A DNA stretch of 64,000 nt from Patagioenas fasciata (lineage: Eukaryota > Chordata > Aves > Columbiformes > Columbidae): assembly GCF_037038585.1 (NCBI RefSeq), contig NW_027288510.1, positions 1,617,001 through 1,681,000 of the forward strand, read 5' to 3'. This document shows positions 14,801 to 29,800 of the stretch, piece after piece. The translations under genes were made by a program, and so were the position numbers. Positions within the stretch are counted from its first letter, which is position 1; every line of letters starts with the position of its first letter. Under the pieces are notes generated by a model. The model searched no databases, was not told the DNA's origin, and saw only the letters and a program-made list of their open reading frames with translations.

Positions 14801-17800
14801 ATCTGAAGCAACTCAAAATAATCACAAGGTAAAAATGGAGTGCGTGAGAGACTTAGCAGCCCTGCAACCTTCTCCTCCCTCTTCTCTGAGGCCAAAGGGC
14901 TCAAGGGTGCTTTGCAGACCTGGGCCAAAGGCTCATCCCAATGCATGAAGCCTCAGTCCTTGTGGCCTGTATAATGTTACCTTGGGTGGATGAGTCCTTC
15001 CAAGTGGACTGCTTACACCTCTGCCCTACAAATGGTCATCTCAAAACAAGAGAACTTTAAAATTCAGAAAAGGGTTTTTAAATAAACCAAGTGAAAATAG
15101 TTAAAGATTGGGATCAGAAGACAAAGGGTTGGCTTACAGCCTCCCTTCTCAGCTTATTGCGTTCCTTACCTCCAGGCAAGTTCACAGTCAGGAAATTCAC
15201 GGTTTTCTAGGCCACAGAATGGCCCCATCCTTCTTGCGTCTCCTCTTCCACACCCACAAGACCAGCCTGGGTATCCATCCCCTGCACCTCCCAGGCTCTG
15301 CCGTGATCCTGTTCCGGCCTTGCTATGCCCTCTGAGGGCTCTTTCTCCTAAGCCTGCCAGGGGCTCTCAACACAGGCACGGGCTCAAAAAAAACGTAAGG
15401 TCCAGCTTGCAGTCTGCTGCCAGGGGTTCAAAGCTGGCTGTATTTCATCTCTGGGGACACAGGAGAGGGTGCCGTTCCCAGTGGCATGGCAGCTTGGCAC
15501 ACGTGAGATCATAGAATCATTCTGGTTGGAAGAGACCCTCAAGATCATTGAATCCAACCATAACCTAACTCCACCACTAACCCATGTCCCTAAGAACCCC
15601 ATCTGTACATTTGTTAACACCTCCAGGGATGTGACTCCACCACTGCTCTGGGCAGCCTATTCCAAAGCTTCACAATCCTCTCTGTGAATTATTTTTTCCT
15701 AATATCCAATCTGAACTTTCCTTGGTGCAACTTGAGGCCACTTCCTCTCATCCTATCTCTTACTACTTGGGAGAAGAGACCAACCCCCTCCATGCTCCAA
15801 CCTCCTTTCAGACAGTTGCAGAGAGCAAGAAGGTCTGGCCTCAGCCTCCTCAAGATAGAGTGGCATTGCCAATTGGGCTTGAGTCAACCCCGAGTCGCTG
15901 CTCCCCAACTTTACACATCAACGCTGAGTGATTAAACTGTTAACAGAGCAAGCCAGGGCTCTGGTGCCTTGCAGACTCACCTCCACATTTTGCTGACACA
16001 AGAGAAAGGGGAACTTCACAGGACTGAACACTATGGGAATGCCCATTTGAAAGCACCACCCCCTCTTCACCGTCCCATGCCCTTGTATTTGACAATGCCC
16101 CCTTGTCACTGGTGTTCTACTGAACCTTTACTCCAGAGGCCTCATCCTGGTGCAAAAGGGCAATGCAAGCCAGCATCTCACTGTCCTGCCTGTGCTTGTG
16201 GGTGCACGTACCCAAACTCTCTGTGCTCTTCTCTCAGCAGCCTCAAGACTCACCTGCTCAAAAGAAGACCTGAACACCCAAGGGAAACACAGCAGACCAG
16301 CTCTTGGCCCCTTTGCTGCTGTTCCTCCAGGTTTGACCAGCACAGCAGGACAGAGGCATGGGGACATCCTATTTTGGGCCACGGTGCCTTTCCCTCCCCA
16401 GGACCTTCATGCTGCTTTGCAGTTGGTCCTGCCCTGTGAGCCACCGGAGCAGCGGTGCCAGCCCTTCTGCCTTGGCCACAGCCCCATGTTCTCTCCGGTC
16501 AATTTAGGAAGTGTTCCCATCTTTTGGGTGTAGCTGGAGGTGGTTGAGCCTGTCACAGCTGTAGCAGCAGGACAACGTGGGCATAGTAAAATCCTCGCCG
16601 TGGGTTCAGAGGCTACAGAAGTGGGTCAGAAGCCCAAGGCTGAGTGCAGACAGTGAAGTAAGGTGAGCAACAAGGGCTCAGTGTCCCAGAGAGGGTCAGC
16701 CCAGTCTCTCCAGAGTCCAAGGCCAGATGGTGACCCTCAGGAGTGGGCTGGACCTAAAATCCATCTGCCTTCCAGCCAAGGTGCTGTCCCTGACACGCTA
16801 AAACCTCTGGGCAGGTGAGGCGCAGAGATTTGGGCTTTCTCCTGCTCTGCAAAGAGGACTCTCAGCTCTGGCAAAGCCACTGGAAAAAACCCAGGGTTCA
16901 GACAGCAGCTTTTTTCTTGTTACTCAGCTTCTCCCTGGACTGACAGCGTCACCTCCTGCTCCCACAGAGGAACAACAAGCCTAAAGCAGAAAGGTCAGCC
17001 ACAGCCAGCTGCCTCTCCATTTTAAGGTGAATATTTCGGAGGAGTTTTTCCTCTGAGCAGGATCCCAAAGCCTGATGCACGACTCCCCTCTAGTGGCTTC
17101 ACAAGAACCAGGACTGGGAGCCAGACTGGGCTGCATCGGCTCCCGCTCCTGCTCCAAACTCAGTGCCTGGTCAGCAGCCCCGCACACTCAGCTGTACCAG
17201 CTCACCCATCAAAGTATTCCTTAATCAACAACAGGTAAGTTTTTCAAATGAGTTAAGGGAGTTAATTTTAAGGTGAAGCAGCTCTGGACATTTTCACCAG
17301 AGCGGAGAGACACCCAGAGCCTATGAAGAGTCAACAAACCCCTGGAGAAGGTCCCCCCTCACCTTCACCAGCAGATGAATCCTCTGCCCCGACTCTCGGA
17401 CAAGGCTGTAACGCCGTTCCAGGCGGTCCTGACAGTCCTCCAGGCTCAGCAGCGATTCTCTTTTACAATCTCTTCTCACAAATATGGGCGACGCCCACGA
17501 TCCCACGATGGTCTGGATCTCCTCAACATTGTTTTTGGCTTTCTGTATCCTCTGCTCGAGGTCATGGACATCATCCATCACCATGGAGATGTGATCCCAG
17601 ACACCTGGTAAAAAATGAGATGATTGACTACTTTTTTTCAGAGCTGCATGGCCAAGCTCTTGTGCACTCTCCATAAGACTTTTCCCCCACGGTTTCATGT
17701 ATTTCTCACCCATCATTAACACAAGAGACTTACCACCTCAACCAAAAGAGTCACTTCTAGCTCCCTCCTACCCCAACAATCCATGGTACAGCTGCAGCCT

Positions 17801-20800
17801 CTGTTTTCTGCCAGGAGCACCAGCACCGTGGGGACGTCTGACACTTCCCCCTTTCCCGTACCCAGATTTAATCTGCTACCAGAGAGAGAACAAGGACAAC
17901 AGGCTGAGTGTTCCTGCCACTGTCACTAGAGCAGGGACCCACAGCCCCACAAACACAGGCTGTGACAGCCCAAGGTACCAGCGAGGGCTGCATTTAGATT
18001 CAGGGAACTTCATCTGCAGGAAAGTCCCTTCATCTTTGGTGTGCAATGGAGAAAGAGTTTTTCAGCATGAGGAATTCTGCTTTGCAAGTTCCCAAGGGAG
18101 GACACTTGTTCCTGTTCATACCACAAGCCTGATGACAGAAATATATATTCCAACAGCGAGCAGTTTGCTTTCACCAAGAGGAAACAAATTGTCTTCCTCC
18201 ATTCTGCTTTGCAGTTAAAACTGATCAAGCAAGAACACTGGTTAAATCATCCCAAAGTCACGGTGCACAAACCTCACCACTAACCACAGTATTTCATCTG
18301 GCTGGAAAGGATAACGAGGTGGCCCTGGCCCCCACCGGGAGAAGTCTGTCCCAAGCCAGATGGCTGGGCCAAGGGGTCCCAGTCCCTGCACAACTCAGGG
18401 AGAAAGCAGTGCCTTGGGGACACAGGGACATGACCACACAGTGGGTCACTTGGGCTGGCACGGGCAGGGAGCAGACTCTTCAACCCCAGCCTTGCCAGCT
18501 CTCACAAACCCCAATCTTGCCGTTTCCTCAGCATCACTGCTTACAGGGCAGCCTCTCTTCCCCAAAAGCCCAGAGGGAAGCTGAAGGGATCAGGATCCTG
18601 TCCCCAGCCCAAGCAGATCAAGGTAAGATGGGAAGGAGCAGGCAGGCTGGGGGCTGCCCTTTGTCTCCCCAGTGCTGGCTCTGCTGGAGAGTCCCCTGCC
18701 CTGCTGTGAACTGTCACTGGGAACCAGGTGATGGAGGCTGGGGACATGGGAGGAATCAGATGAGACCCAAGTGAGCAGGTTAACCATGAGCAATGTGCCC
18801 TGTGGCCAAGAAGGTTGATGGTACCTGGGCAGCGTGAGTAGGAGTGTGGCCAGCAGGTCGAGGGAGGTGAATCCTCCCCCTCTGCTCTGCACTCGTGAGG
18901 CCCCATCTGAGTGGTGTGTCCAGTTCTGGGCACCCCAGTTTAAGAAGGACAAGGAATTACTGGGGAGAGCCCAGCGGTGGCTACCAAGATGCTGAGGGGT
19001 CTAGAGCATTTTTCTTCTGAGGAAAGGCTGAGAGAGCTGGGGCTGTTGAGCTGGAGAAGAGAAGCTGAGAGGGATCTGATCAATGGGATCAATATCTCAG
19101 GGTGGCTGTCAGAGGATGGACCAGACTCTGTTCAGTGGTGCCCAGCACCAGGGTGAGGGACAACGGGCACAGACTGAAACACAGGAGGCTCCATCTGAAC
19201 ATGAGCAGAAACTTGTTTGCTGGGAGGTGCCAGAGCCTGGCCCAGGCTGCCCAGAGCGGGTGTGGAGTCTCCTTCTCTGAGACATTGAAACCCGCCTGGA
19301 CCCACCTGTGTGATCTGCTCTGTGACCCTGCGTGAGCAGGGGGGTTGGACTGGGAGATCTCCAGAGGTCTCTTCAGCCCTCACCAGTCTGGGATTCTGTG
19401 AAATCCTGTACGGCCTCTTTTGCCCTAACACAGAGCTAGCTCACCCTCCATCTTCCAGTTGAGTGTTTCTTCTGCCTTCTTCAGCTTCAAGTTAATATCC
19501 CACAGCTGCTCCTGTATGAGAGGGTATTCGACCTCCAGGACTGTCTTCAGGACCTTGTTGTATCTGTTCACCATCAGCTCCAAGTTGGCCGCCAGCTGCC
19601 GGTATGACTCCTTGGAGGAATAGATTTCTGCTGCCGTGGGTGGGATGGCTCCCAGCCGGCTGCCAGACAGGTAGCTCAGCTCCCTCAGCACCGACACCAG
19701 CTGCAGAAACAAGGCAGAGAGCTGAATGTGAGACAATCCTCCCCATTCACCTGGTAGACACCCTCCCGTCAATTCTGGGGATCTTAGGGGGTTCCTGCTG
19801 TTTTATTCACAAAGCAGTACGCTCTGAGAAGGGCCTGGACACCTCCTAGTCCAGACCATCTCCCTCCCATTGATCTTTGCCTCTGATTTGCTTCCCAATC
19901 AAAGACATCTAGCTCTGTTAACTACCCAGCCAGCAAACCCTGTGCAGCCTCTAAAAGCCATGATGATCTCTGGTCTTCTCAGCTATCCTCATCAATACAG
20001 TCTTTCAGCAATACTGTGCCTGCAGGAGGAGGCACAACCAAAAGCATCTTTGAGTTGTGATGGAACGGGATTGAGTGGGTTATTAAACTATAAACCCAAG
20101 TAGAAGTGAGTCCCTGCAACAAACGGAGCAGCAAGGTCTTCCAACGCAATATATCACTTCTAAGACAAAAAAAAAAAATCTTTGCTCAGTTTAGTGGCTT
20201 GTGAGAGGGAAAATGCTCCTGAAACTGCACATTTTGGCTGGGTGACAGAAATTCAGTATATTGTATGGGCAATGGCAGGGGTGAGGAGTATCTACAATAC
20301 TAAAGTGACTATGTCCACAATGACAAGAAGAGGAAAGAAAGACGGAGCGCAGAAGGGTGAAGGGAGCAGTTTGAGGAGGTGGATGGAAGAGGATGGGATG
20401 GCAGGAAGGGAAAAGCAGGGGATTGAGGGAGCAGGAGGCCAAGTGAGATAGAACCAAACTCCCCTCCCTTTTATGCACTGGAATGTCTGAGACATCCCCA
20501 CCATGGTGTCAAGGATGTCTTACCCTCTTTCCCTCTCCTCCATGGAAGGTGAGCTCTGGAAGATTCTTTAATGTTGAAGGGTTGCAAATACATCCTCCCT
20601 TTAGGCAAAATGAGGTGCTCCTATCTGCTCTGAAGGGCATGAAGGGGCTGCTAAGCAGGCACCTGAGGACATGAGGCAGTCCTCAGTATGGAAAGCTGAG
20701 AGCAGCGCAGAAGCACTCAGAGACTGGAGCTGAGAACATGCTCAGCACGTCACAGGCTCCAAACCCTGGCACCAGGGTGAAGGGTGGAAAACATCCCCTG

Positions 20801-23800
20801 GGGCCATTTGCTTCCCACCTTAGCAAGGAGATTCCAAGGACCTGGACAAATCCTTTGTCTGAGAGCCAAGCTGGAATGAGCTCTGGAACCTCAACACTTT
20901 TCTCTAACAGCAGCAAGTCCCAGGGAAAGGGGGAAGTGTTTGATGTTTTCCCAGGCCCCTGAGATTCAGCACCTCCGCAGCAAATGGCATTTCACATTTG
21001 AGAGGCCCCAGCTCTCATCAGGCCCCAGAACCTTTGAATCCACCTCTGCACTCTGCTGGCTTGGACCCTGCCTCTGCTTTGGGCAGGGGGATGGTCAGGC
21101 CTCCCTGTGCTGGAGAGGGCAGCCCTAGGGAACAGAGACCTACTGGAAGCCTCCTGCACCACAATTAAGGAAATCCAACAGCCACAACACTGAAGTAACA
21201 AAACAAACCTTTCCTGGGATTTTTATACCCTTTCAGGAAGCTCAGATTTCAGGTAAACATAACACGAACCCACGTCTGTAGGATGATGCTCCTACGCTCC
21301 CCACACCAGCGTCAAACCAACCTGCTCTGGAGATGTTGACACCAGTTAACATCTGGCTACTCACAGACTTTCTGGCTTTAATTACAATCTGCGCTGCTTA
21401 AACTGTAATCCTGATATTTTACCAGGAGACAGAGCCCACAAAGGGGATGGTTAATTCATGTCACCCATAACAGATGCTCCAGGGACCTCAGCAGAACAGA
21501 TCTAGTAGCGATCCCACCAGACTTGCCATGCACGGTGGGGCACAGCTTGGAGACGTGCCCTCCAGCAGACAGGAAAGCTAGTTCTTACCTGGGGATCAAA
21601 ATTAACTGTGATCAGTTTGGTTTCTGGATCTCGCCGGATAAGCGGTTGAGTAAGGTTGTACTGTGATTTTTCAGAGACTGTCTGGGACCAGTCTGCATAG
21701 AGCTTCTCCTGATACCTGCCGGAAAACAAACAAACAAATTAAAACATCCACCACGTAGCTGCCAAGCCCGCACACCAAGACATAGAACCAAATAAAAGCC
21801 AAGTCCACTTCTGAGGGCTGAAGAACATCAAGGAATATTTAAAACCCACCCACACCACCTCCATAAAGATCTTGGCTTCAAAGACAAACACCTGAAAACC
21901 AGTGACAGCATCAAGTCAGGAAAACAAAGATCCCCCAAGTACCATTCTTAGCAGAGGATTCAAATTTGGGGACAAACATTCAAAAGCTCAGAGCAATCAG
22001 TTCAGTTTTAGCATCAAACATTAAGATATTAAGTGAGGTGCAACGAATCCCACTCCCACTTGTGGAATACACACATTACAGCCACGGTAAGTACACTGTG
22101 AATGGGCACAAGTGGATTGAGACTTCTGGTCAGCTCAGGTTTTCTACCACAGCATCTCCTACATCCAAAAGAATCTCGTTCCAACATTTCTGCTGGGCTG
22201 CACAGCCCCTGTCCCTCCCATGCAAACTTCTCATTTCAAGATATCACAGAAAGACTGTGGTGTGTAGCAAAGGATTCCTCCTCCTCTCTCATCACAAAAT
22301 TCCTTCTGGCTTAGAAAGAGACATTCTCAGGCCCTGGGCTTGCAAATGTGCTGAAAGGTGGTTTAGAGAAGGAGAAGGAAATGGCCTCAAGTTGCACCAG
22401 GGGAGGTTCAGACTGGATATTAGGAAACATTTCTTCCCCAAAGGGCTGTCGGGCATTGGAACAGGCTGCGAGGGCAGTGGTGGAGTCATCATCCCTGGAG
22501 GGGTGGACAGACGTGGAGACGAGGTTCTCAGGGACACGGGGCAGTGCCAGGGTTGTGTTAATGGATGGACATGAGGGTCTCTTCCAACCAAAACAATTCT
22601 ATGATTCTATAAGGTTTGGCTTTTTTTCATATAGTTACAGTCATGCCTGAGCCACCACTTACCTGTCGAGCAGCTGGATCATTTCTTCATACTTCTCTAT
22701 CACCCTTCTTCCTTCAGCAGAGTCCAAGCAGCTGGTGGCACAACAGACAAGCTCAGCGTTACATTTAGCCCTGTGAGGCTGCAGTCTCTATTTACCCCTT
22801 CCCAAAACCACCCACCACCTTGCAGGCAGAGCCTGGCTGGGGATCTTACATTCCAACCCCACCATATCGCCCAAAACCATTTCACTGCACAAAAGCTCTC
22901 CAAGCCCCAGTGCGCCCTTTTGCGGGTGTTTGCATGGCAACTGGCAAATGAGAACCACGTCCTGGGGGAAGAACGAGGGCCCAGAGCTGCTGGAGGAACA
23001 CTGGTCTCCGTAACATACTCAATGCTCCGGTGTTTGCACAGAGCAGGGCAACCTCTGCTCACCAGCCACCACTTTCTGAGGTCAAAGAGGCACAGAAAGA
23101 AGCAGAGTGTGGCTCCCGGCAGATGAAGCTCTTGGCGGTGCCCAATTCATGCCCCTCAAACCGAAGAGCAAAGGTGTCCCAGAGTGCGGGAGGCAGAGCC
23201 CTGGCCACGCTGCCAGGGCTGTACAGCCCAGGGAACAGCAGGCCAGAGGAATTCTTATCATGCTGTCTTTTCCCCACTGTTTCATCTACAATATCCAAGT
23301 TTTCCTCAAGATGGTTGTTGATTTTGGAGGACATATTGACAAAACTTGAATTAACTTAACCAAAAGCTGGAAAAAAGGAGCGCCTGAGCAGTCACCGCTG
23401 GGCAAGTGCTGAGAAACCTGCTGGAAGTAAACAAGTCCTCTGAGCAAATCCAAGTAAATCCCAGCAAAACCACTTTTGTTTCTCCTTTTTAATCCTTTTT
23501 CCCTTTCAACAGCATCATGTCACCACCGTTGCAGAGCATGTTATTAACTACTCTAAACAGAGGACAGAAAATCAGTGTGAAATGCAGATCTGGGTCCTTC
23601 ATGGTGGACAAAAATTTGCCATTTAGGTTCAAATCAGACATGATAACTTGGGCTCTGTGCTGGGAACAGCCCAAGAGTTTGTTTCATTGCACCAATGTCT
23701 TTGCTGCTGCAGAATAACTGTGCACTTAAAGACACTTAATGGCAAGATACAGTGAGAGAAGGTTACAAACATGGCACAGTGACGGTCAAGTTATTTTGGT

Positions 23801-26800
23801 CAAGTACATTAAAAAAGTGGATCCATTTACACAGAATCCTGACCAGCACACGTGAAGCCATTCCTGTGAGCTACCAGGTGCAGTCCCTAGAACACCCTCA
23901 GTTGTCATAAGTCCAACACTGCCTTGCTTACAGAGCTCTTAAATGTTGTCTCATGTGGTGCCAGCTGTGAGTATGAGGCCATACTTCCCTGACACCATCC
24001 GTTATAACAAGCATTTGGGTGATAAATATACCAGCATTGGTTTCTTTCCTTGATCTTGGGAGATGGCTCCTTTGTTTAACGCTGAGAAAGTTTTCTTCTG
24101 CCCAACAAAATGCTCATCTGCTCCCCAACATGCAAACCCAGCTCCATCGACCCATCTCAGCTGAGTCCAGCCCAGCACTTCTCTGCTATTCACAGTTTGG
24201 ATGATGCCAGAACCAGGACTTGCAGCTGAGGAGGTCCTGGAGAACATGCTGAGTGGGATTGCAGCAGGAAAGGTTCTGATACCTCTTTCAATTGCAACCC
24301 GGGAACTATGTCTGAAAGCTGAATAGCCCACTGTGCCTCTTAATCGCTTCAAAACAAATCCAGTTAATGAGTTTCTTAAAAAAAATAATGATCACAAGGA
24401 AGCTGAAAAGCACCAGTGCAACCACTTCACACCTCTTTGACTAAGAATTATTTCAGCTATAAGCATGGGATAATGTTCACCACAGAAAGAAAATCAGATT
24501 GATTACAGAGAAGATAGCAAGGTGGTCATAAAGCAACTTAGCTGGAACAGACACGCACAGATGTGGGATGTGCCTGAAGTGATCAAACGGCACCTGGATT
24601 CGCGCTCGCAGCTCCTGCGCCCAGCGCAGCGCTCCAGCCACCGGCGGCATGTTCTTGTGCACAGGGGGGGATCCTGGGGAGGGCACATTGGAACAGCGTT
24701 TGACTGAACGCTGCACTTGTAACCCCAAAGATGCAACAACAGAACCTCATTTGCAGAAAACTGCTCTGATTTCCCAGCTTCCTTCCTTAAATCCAACATC
24801 TGCCACACTGATGTAGGTCTGTGACCAAGGCGAGTGCCTCTGGATCTTGAATAAGGAGCTGAGATCGAACGAGAAGCCCAGACTATGTCCAAACCTGAGC
24901 TGATGTGAGGTGTCCCTTGCCTGGGACACATTCCCCGCCCCTCACAAACACTGACATAGGGATTTCTGACCAGGAGTTACTTCTGTCCGCCTTATCTAAC
25001 AGCCACAGAACAATAACCACAAATTCACAGCAAATGATTCTCTCCATGATTCTCTCCAGTCCAGGACTTGTCTCGTTCCAGTATGACCTTTCTGAGGCAA
25101 GTAAATAGGTTATTGTTCAAAATGACACACTTGAATCCTCATAATCTGATAGAAATCCACCCATTCCCCCCTGTGCCAACAGTCACGGGGAATAATAAAC
25201 TTGGAAAAGGCTGATTAAACCCTTGGTTACAAAGTCCCACTCGCATACTTTGCATTTTAAGCATTGTAAGGGAAACAAAATAAATTCATTCTGAGGAGCA
25301 CATGAGTGGGTTTGCAGGTCCCATGGGGTGTTGGAGGCAGCACACAAATGTGGAGAGAAACCTCCTGTCACAGCCTCGCTGGGAGAAAAGCTCAGCATGT
25401 GTCTCCATTCCCAGTCACATATCATGCATACACATTTGAAAAAGGGTATTTTTACTCCTAACCAATTATTTGCTTTAATACTAAGAACAGAGCTTTCCCA
25501 GGCATTTCCATTGCCACTAGGAGCTACAGAGGCTGAAAACATCTGCAATTTGTAAAGTTTTGGGTTCCTTAGAAAAATAAATCATTTCCCCCCCAAATTA
25601 ACCTCAATCAAACTCCCTGTAAAACCCATTTTACTCAGCACGTTCTACCTACCGAGCTTCAGCTCTGCCTGGATGTGCCGGGAGTAGATCAGCCTGGCGT
25701 GGTCCAGGGCCCTGCTGAACATGCTGATGAGGACGGAGTATTTGCCAGCAGCATCTGCAGCGACTACCGGTTGCTCCAAAAGGCTCCCGAACATGTCCAG
25801 CAGCTGTTGGGGTGAACACGCAGGAAAAGAAGAGGGGAAAAATTTACAACCCCGACTCCTGCAGAGAGATCAGCTGGGACCTTCCTCCCCAGCCCAGATG
25901 CTTCAATACTGTCCGCACCGATGGGCACTTTGGAAAAAGGAAATTTGCTCCCTTTGTTACGGGGCCTCTCAGACTTTCTCTGGGGTTGGACCACATTCCA
26001 ACTGTTGTTCTTCAAATGCTTCAAGATTTTCTATTTTTTTCAAAAAACTTACAAAGATAAACACTGTCACTTGCTAAAGTCTTTTCTACAAATGCTTATA
26101 TTGATTTTTTTAAAAAAATACCATTTATTATTTCTGCAAGATAGATTAATTGATAAATAAACCAGCTTTGTTTCTAGAAAACCTGTTTCCAAAACTGAAA
26201 CAGATCCATGTATTAATAATATTAACAAATTGATACTAACAATATCAATTCTCACCAGGAAATCCTAGAAAAAGCATGATTTCCCCCGACTTGCAGAGAG
26301 AGACACAAATATATCTCCTGGCATCCAAAAGCTTTGTGAGGGACCCACCAGCCTGAGCATCCCAAACCAAGAGCAGCCCAAAAGCTACAAGTCCCACTGT
26401 CCCACCAGCAAACACCAGCCCCATGTGCCTGTGGCTCCAGCACTGCCTGGTCTCCTCAGCGTGATTCTCACCGAGCCGGGTGCCCTGATTTCCCTTTTAG
26501 GGAAGAGCAAGGGAGCGATAAACAAACCTTGAAGGCGTGGTCCAAGTTGGAGGCGTCATCAAAAGCCTGGATGAAAATGGTGCCCAGCCGACGGTCCATG
26601 TCTTCTACTTTCTGCTGGAAACCAAAGGCATCCTGCTCAAAGTCCTGCACAAAGGCAAAACACAAGCTGTGAGGCTGCAAGATGGCACTAGGAAGGTACC
26701 TGTAACTCCTCGATCCAGAGATGCCCTCTCTTATTCACCGTGAACTAAGCCACGCCTCTGGCCAATCTTCAGCCATCGCAACGTGGCAAAGTCCTCACGA

Positions 26801-29800
26801 AGCTTGAGAACATTTCTGTGCTGTCCCATGGCTGAGATGTTGGCCCTTTCTCTGGGAGGGACCCTTTGGTCCTGAGGGCTTTCCACAGCCCACATGGCAC
26901 TATCTTCAGCCTACAGGCAAGATGGACTATTTCCACACCCTCTCCCCCACCACTTGGCCTGAAGACCACACCATCATCCAGAAAACCCACGGATGCACCT
27001 GCTGAGTCCCAAATCCAACCTACTTTCAAGTCAAAACAAGCCTGTGGTTCCATGGTGAGCTGGTTGTGAGTGAGGCAGTTTCAAAACACTCGCACAGGTT
27101 GCCCAGAGAGGCTGTGGAGTCTCCACACTTGGACATAGGTAATCTTGGAGATATTTCACCTGACCAGTCACAGTCCTGCTCTAGCTGAGCCTGCTTTGAG
27201 CAGGGAAGGTGGACTGGGTGATCTCCAGAGGTCCTTTTCAAACTCAACAGTACTGGGTTTCTGTAATTTCCATCATCTTCTTGCACTGCTTTTCTTGCTT
27301 CAATTGTAATAAATCCTTTGAACTTCAAGAGTAACATCTATATTTGTTTTCCTACACGTAAAAGAGTCCAAATCAAAGACTGAACTTGACAGTCCGTGAC
27401 AGTCCTTCTGTTCTAGCTTGGACAAAACCACTAAAAATGAGGTCATGTGTCTCTTTTCCAAAGGACAAAGTGCAAGGAAATAGCTTTTACTATTGCTACT
27501 GCTGAGCTCCAGCAGATCCAGATGCCATGTTTTAGCTAAAAAAAACGGCTCCAGCAGTGGCAGAGGGTGCAAAACTAGAGCACTGAAAGAACAAACATGA
27601 CTCAGAGTCACACAAATGGCCATGGGGTCACCAAACCCAAGCCACCTCCTGCAGAGCCACTGTCACCTCTCCTCTGTGCCTGCCCTGCTGAAGGAGGGGT
27701 GCTATGGAGCAAGCAGCTTTCCAGCAAGAAACACTGGGGACGTGCCACCCCCTGCAGAGATGTACTGGGAGCTGCAGGAAGCAAAGCACGAGCCACCCAT
27801 CCCCACACCAGGCAGGTCCCAGAGGGCTGGGAATATTCCTTTAATTAAAGCACTACTGATAATAAAATAGAGCATCCTTGAATTCTGAGAGCCCCAGATG
27901 CCATGTGTTCATCTAGGCAGGAGCGAACACATCCCAGAGACGATCTGAGTTGGCCCTCATCAGGCAAACTACCTTGTTTTTCCAAAACTAAGACAGAGTC
28001 TTATATTAATTTTTGCTGCAAAAGATGCTTACTTTTTTACATGTATAGCTGCCTGGACCCTATTTAAATTGACTTTTTTATGAACTGTAACTAGGGCTAA
28101 TTTTTTGAATAGGGTTCATATTTCAAGCATCCTGAAAAATCACGCTATAGCTTGTTTTTGGGGTAGGTCTTATTTTTGGGGAAACATGGTAAATACCAAG
28201 AGCAGGAAAGCAAAGAGATGTGGGTGTTGGTATAGCTCTTATACCTCAGCAAGCACCATGTACAGCAAAAGCTTGTGCATAACTCATGGAAATCCCAGTT
28301 TCCCAGCTGCACTGATCTAAGGTGCTGATCTAGCAAGATATGTTAGATATAGACGTGCAAGAAGTCCCAAATCTCTGCAGGAAAGGCCAGCGGCTCCCTG
28401 TTCCCTCCAGTACCAGATCAGATCATAATGAAAGGAGGAAAGAGCTGGGAAGAAGATAGCAGGAAACTGCTGCTTTGGAAACATGCACATGTTCCTGATG
28501 TTCCCGCAAACTGGTCCCACCTACCGTGTTGGTCAGGTCAAGACAGTCATAGGTTCGCTCTGAAAACACCTTGTATGCCTCCTGGAATTCCTCATACATG
28601 TCCAGGACCTGCTGGCCCAGGGTCTTCCCTTTAATCCCACTGAATTCAATTTTCTCCAGCTTCATCAAGTCCAAGGAAGTTGCCAGGAGATCCTTCAAAG
28701 TCAACGGAGGGAGACACAGGTCATGATGTTGACAAAAGAAGATGACAACAGTTGTCACGACAGAGTTGCACTTGCTGAGGGACCTTCCCAAGCACAGCGC
28801 TGGTGCTCAGGCTGGGTGGCAGGGATGGGAAGGGGGGAGCCTGATCTGCCTGTCCTGAGCATCAGTGGCTGCTCGTAACACGTCCCTGCCCAGTGAGACC
28901 TGCTGCAGCCACTAGAAATACCATGACAACTGTAAAATCGCTTTTAAGTGTATTTAAAGGACAGATCCAAAGCAGGATATGAGACTCTTATATGTCATCC
29001 AGCATAGCTAAGAATCCCAATTTTATAGGTATTAACCAAGGACAGATTTCTAATATTTACAGGTACCCAAACTGTCCAAAGCTCCTGCGCAGTCAAACCT
29101 CCACGTGTCCAAGTGGGTGTTGCAGCACCTGCCCCGCTGGCCCTCTCTGCTGAGGTGGCACACGGGTCCTTCCCTTCCCTTCCCATCCTCTGCAGCCTGG
29201 CAGTGTCACCTCTTGGGAAAATGTCCCGCTCCCCCAGTGGTGGTGGCAGCACTGGGCAGCTCTGCTGCCATCCCACCTCATCTGTCTCCCTAGGTAGGGC
29301 CAAGTAAGGGCTGGTTGAACATCCATTGTCTCAGAGGACCAGGAGAAATGTGCACAGGAATGTACTGGTGGCCACTCTCTGCTTGCACTTGTCCTGGGGC
29401 CACCCGAGCAGGGCAGCAGGTTTTACCACAGACACGTAATATGAAACAGTGCAACGAACCAAAGGAAAGGGATCCTTCCCTCTTCACGTGCTCATGGGCT
29501 ACCCATGCACCAGTGTAACTGCAGCTTTTATGAAAATTCGAAAACAAATGCACATATGCATTCATATTCACTTCGACACACCAGCACATCCGCTTGAACA
29601 AATACCTAGTAAGGCAAAAAAATAATGTGGAAATACCAGTTGTCCCTTGCTTTGTCTTGCAAGGTTGCTTGAAATGAAGTGATGAGGGGAAATTGAGACG
29701 GAGAGAGATGCAGCAGTTTTCCTCATTAACAGGCTGGTGTGCACTATGCTTTTAATTATTGTTTTACAGCTCACTCCGCAGGCTCTCCCTCTGACTCCAG

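Noticed and set aside
23625..23640. tRNA B-box-like ggttcaaatc
   Set aside because: No A box at the right spacing, no cloverleaf and no terminator T-run.
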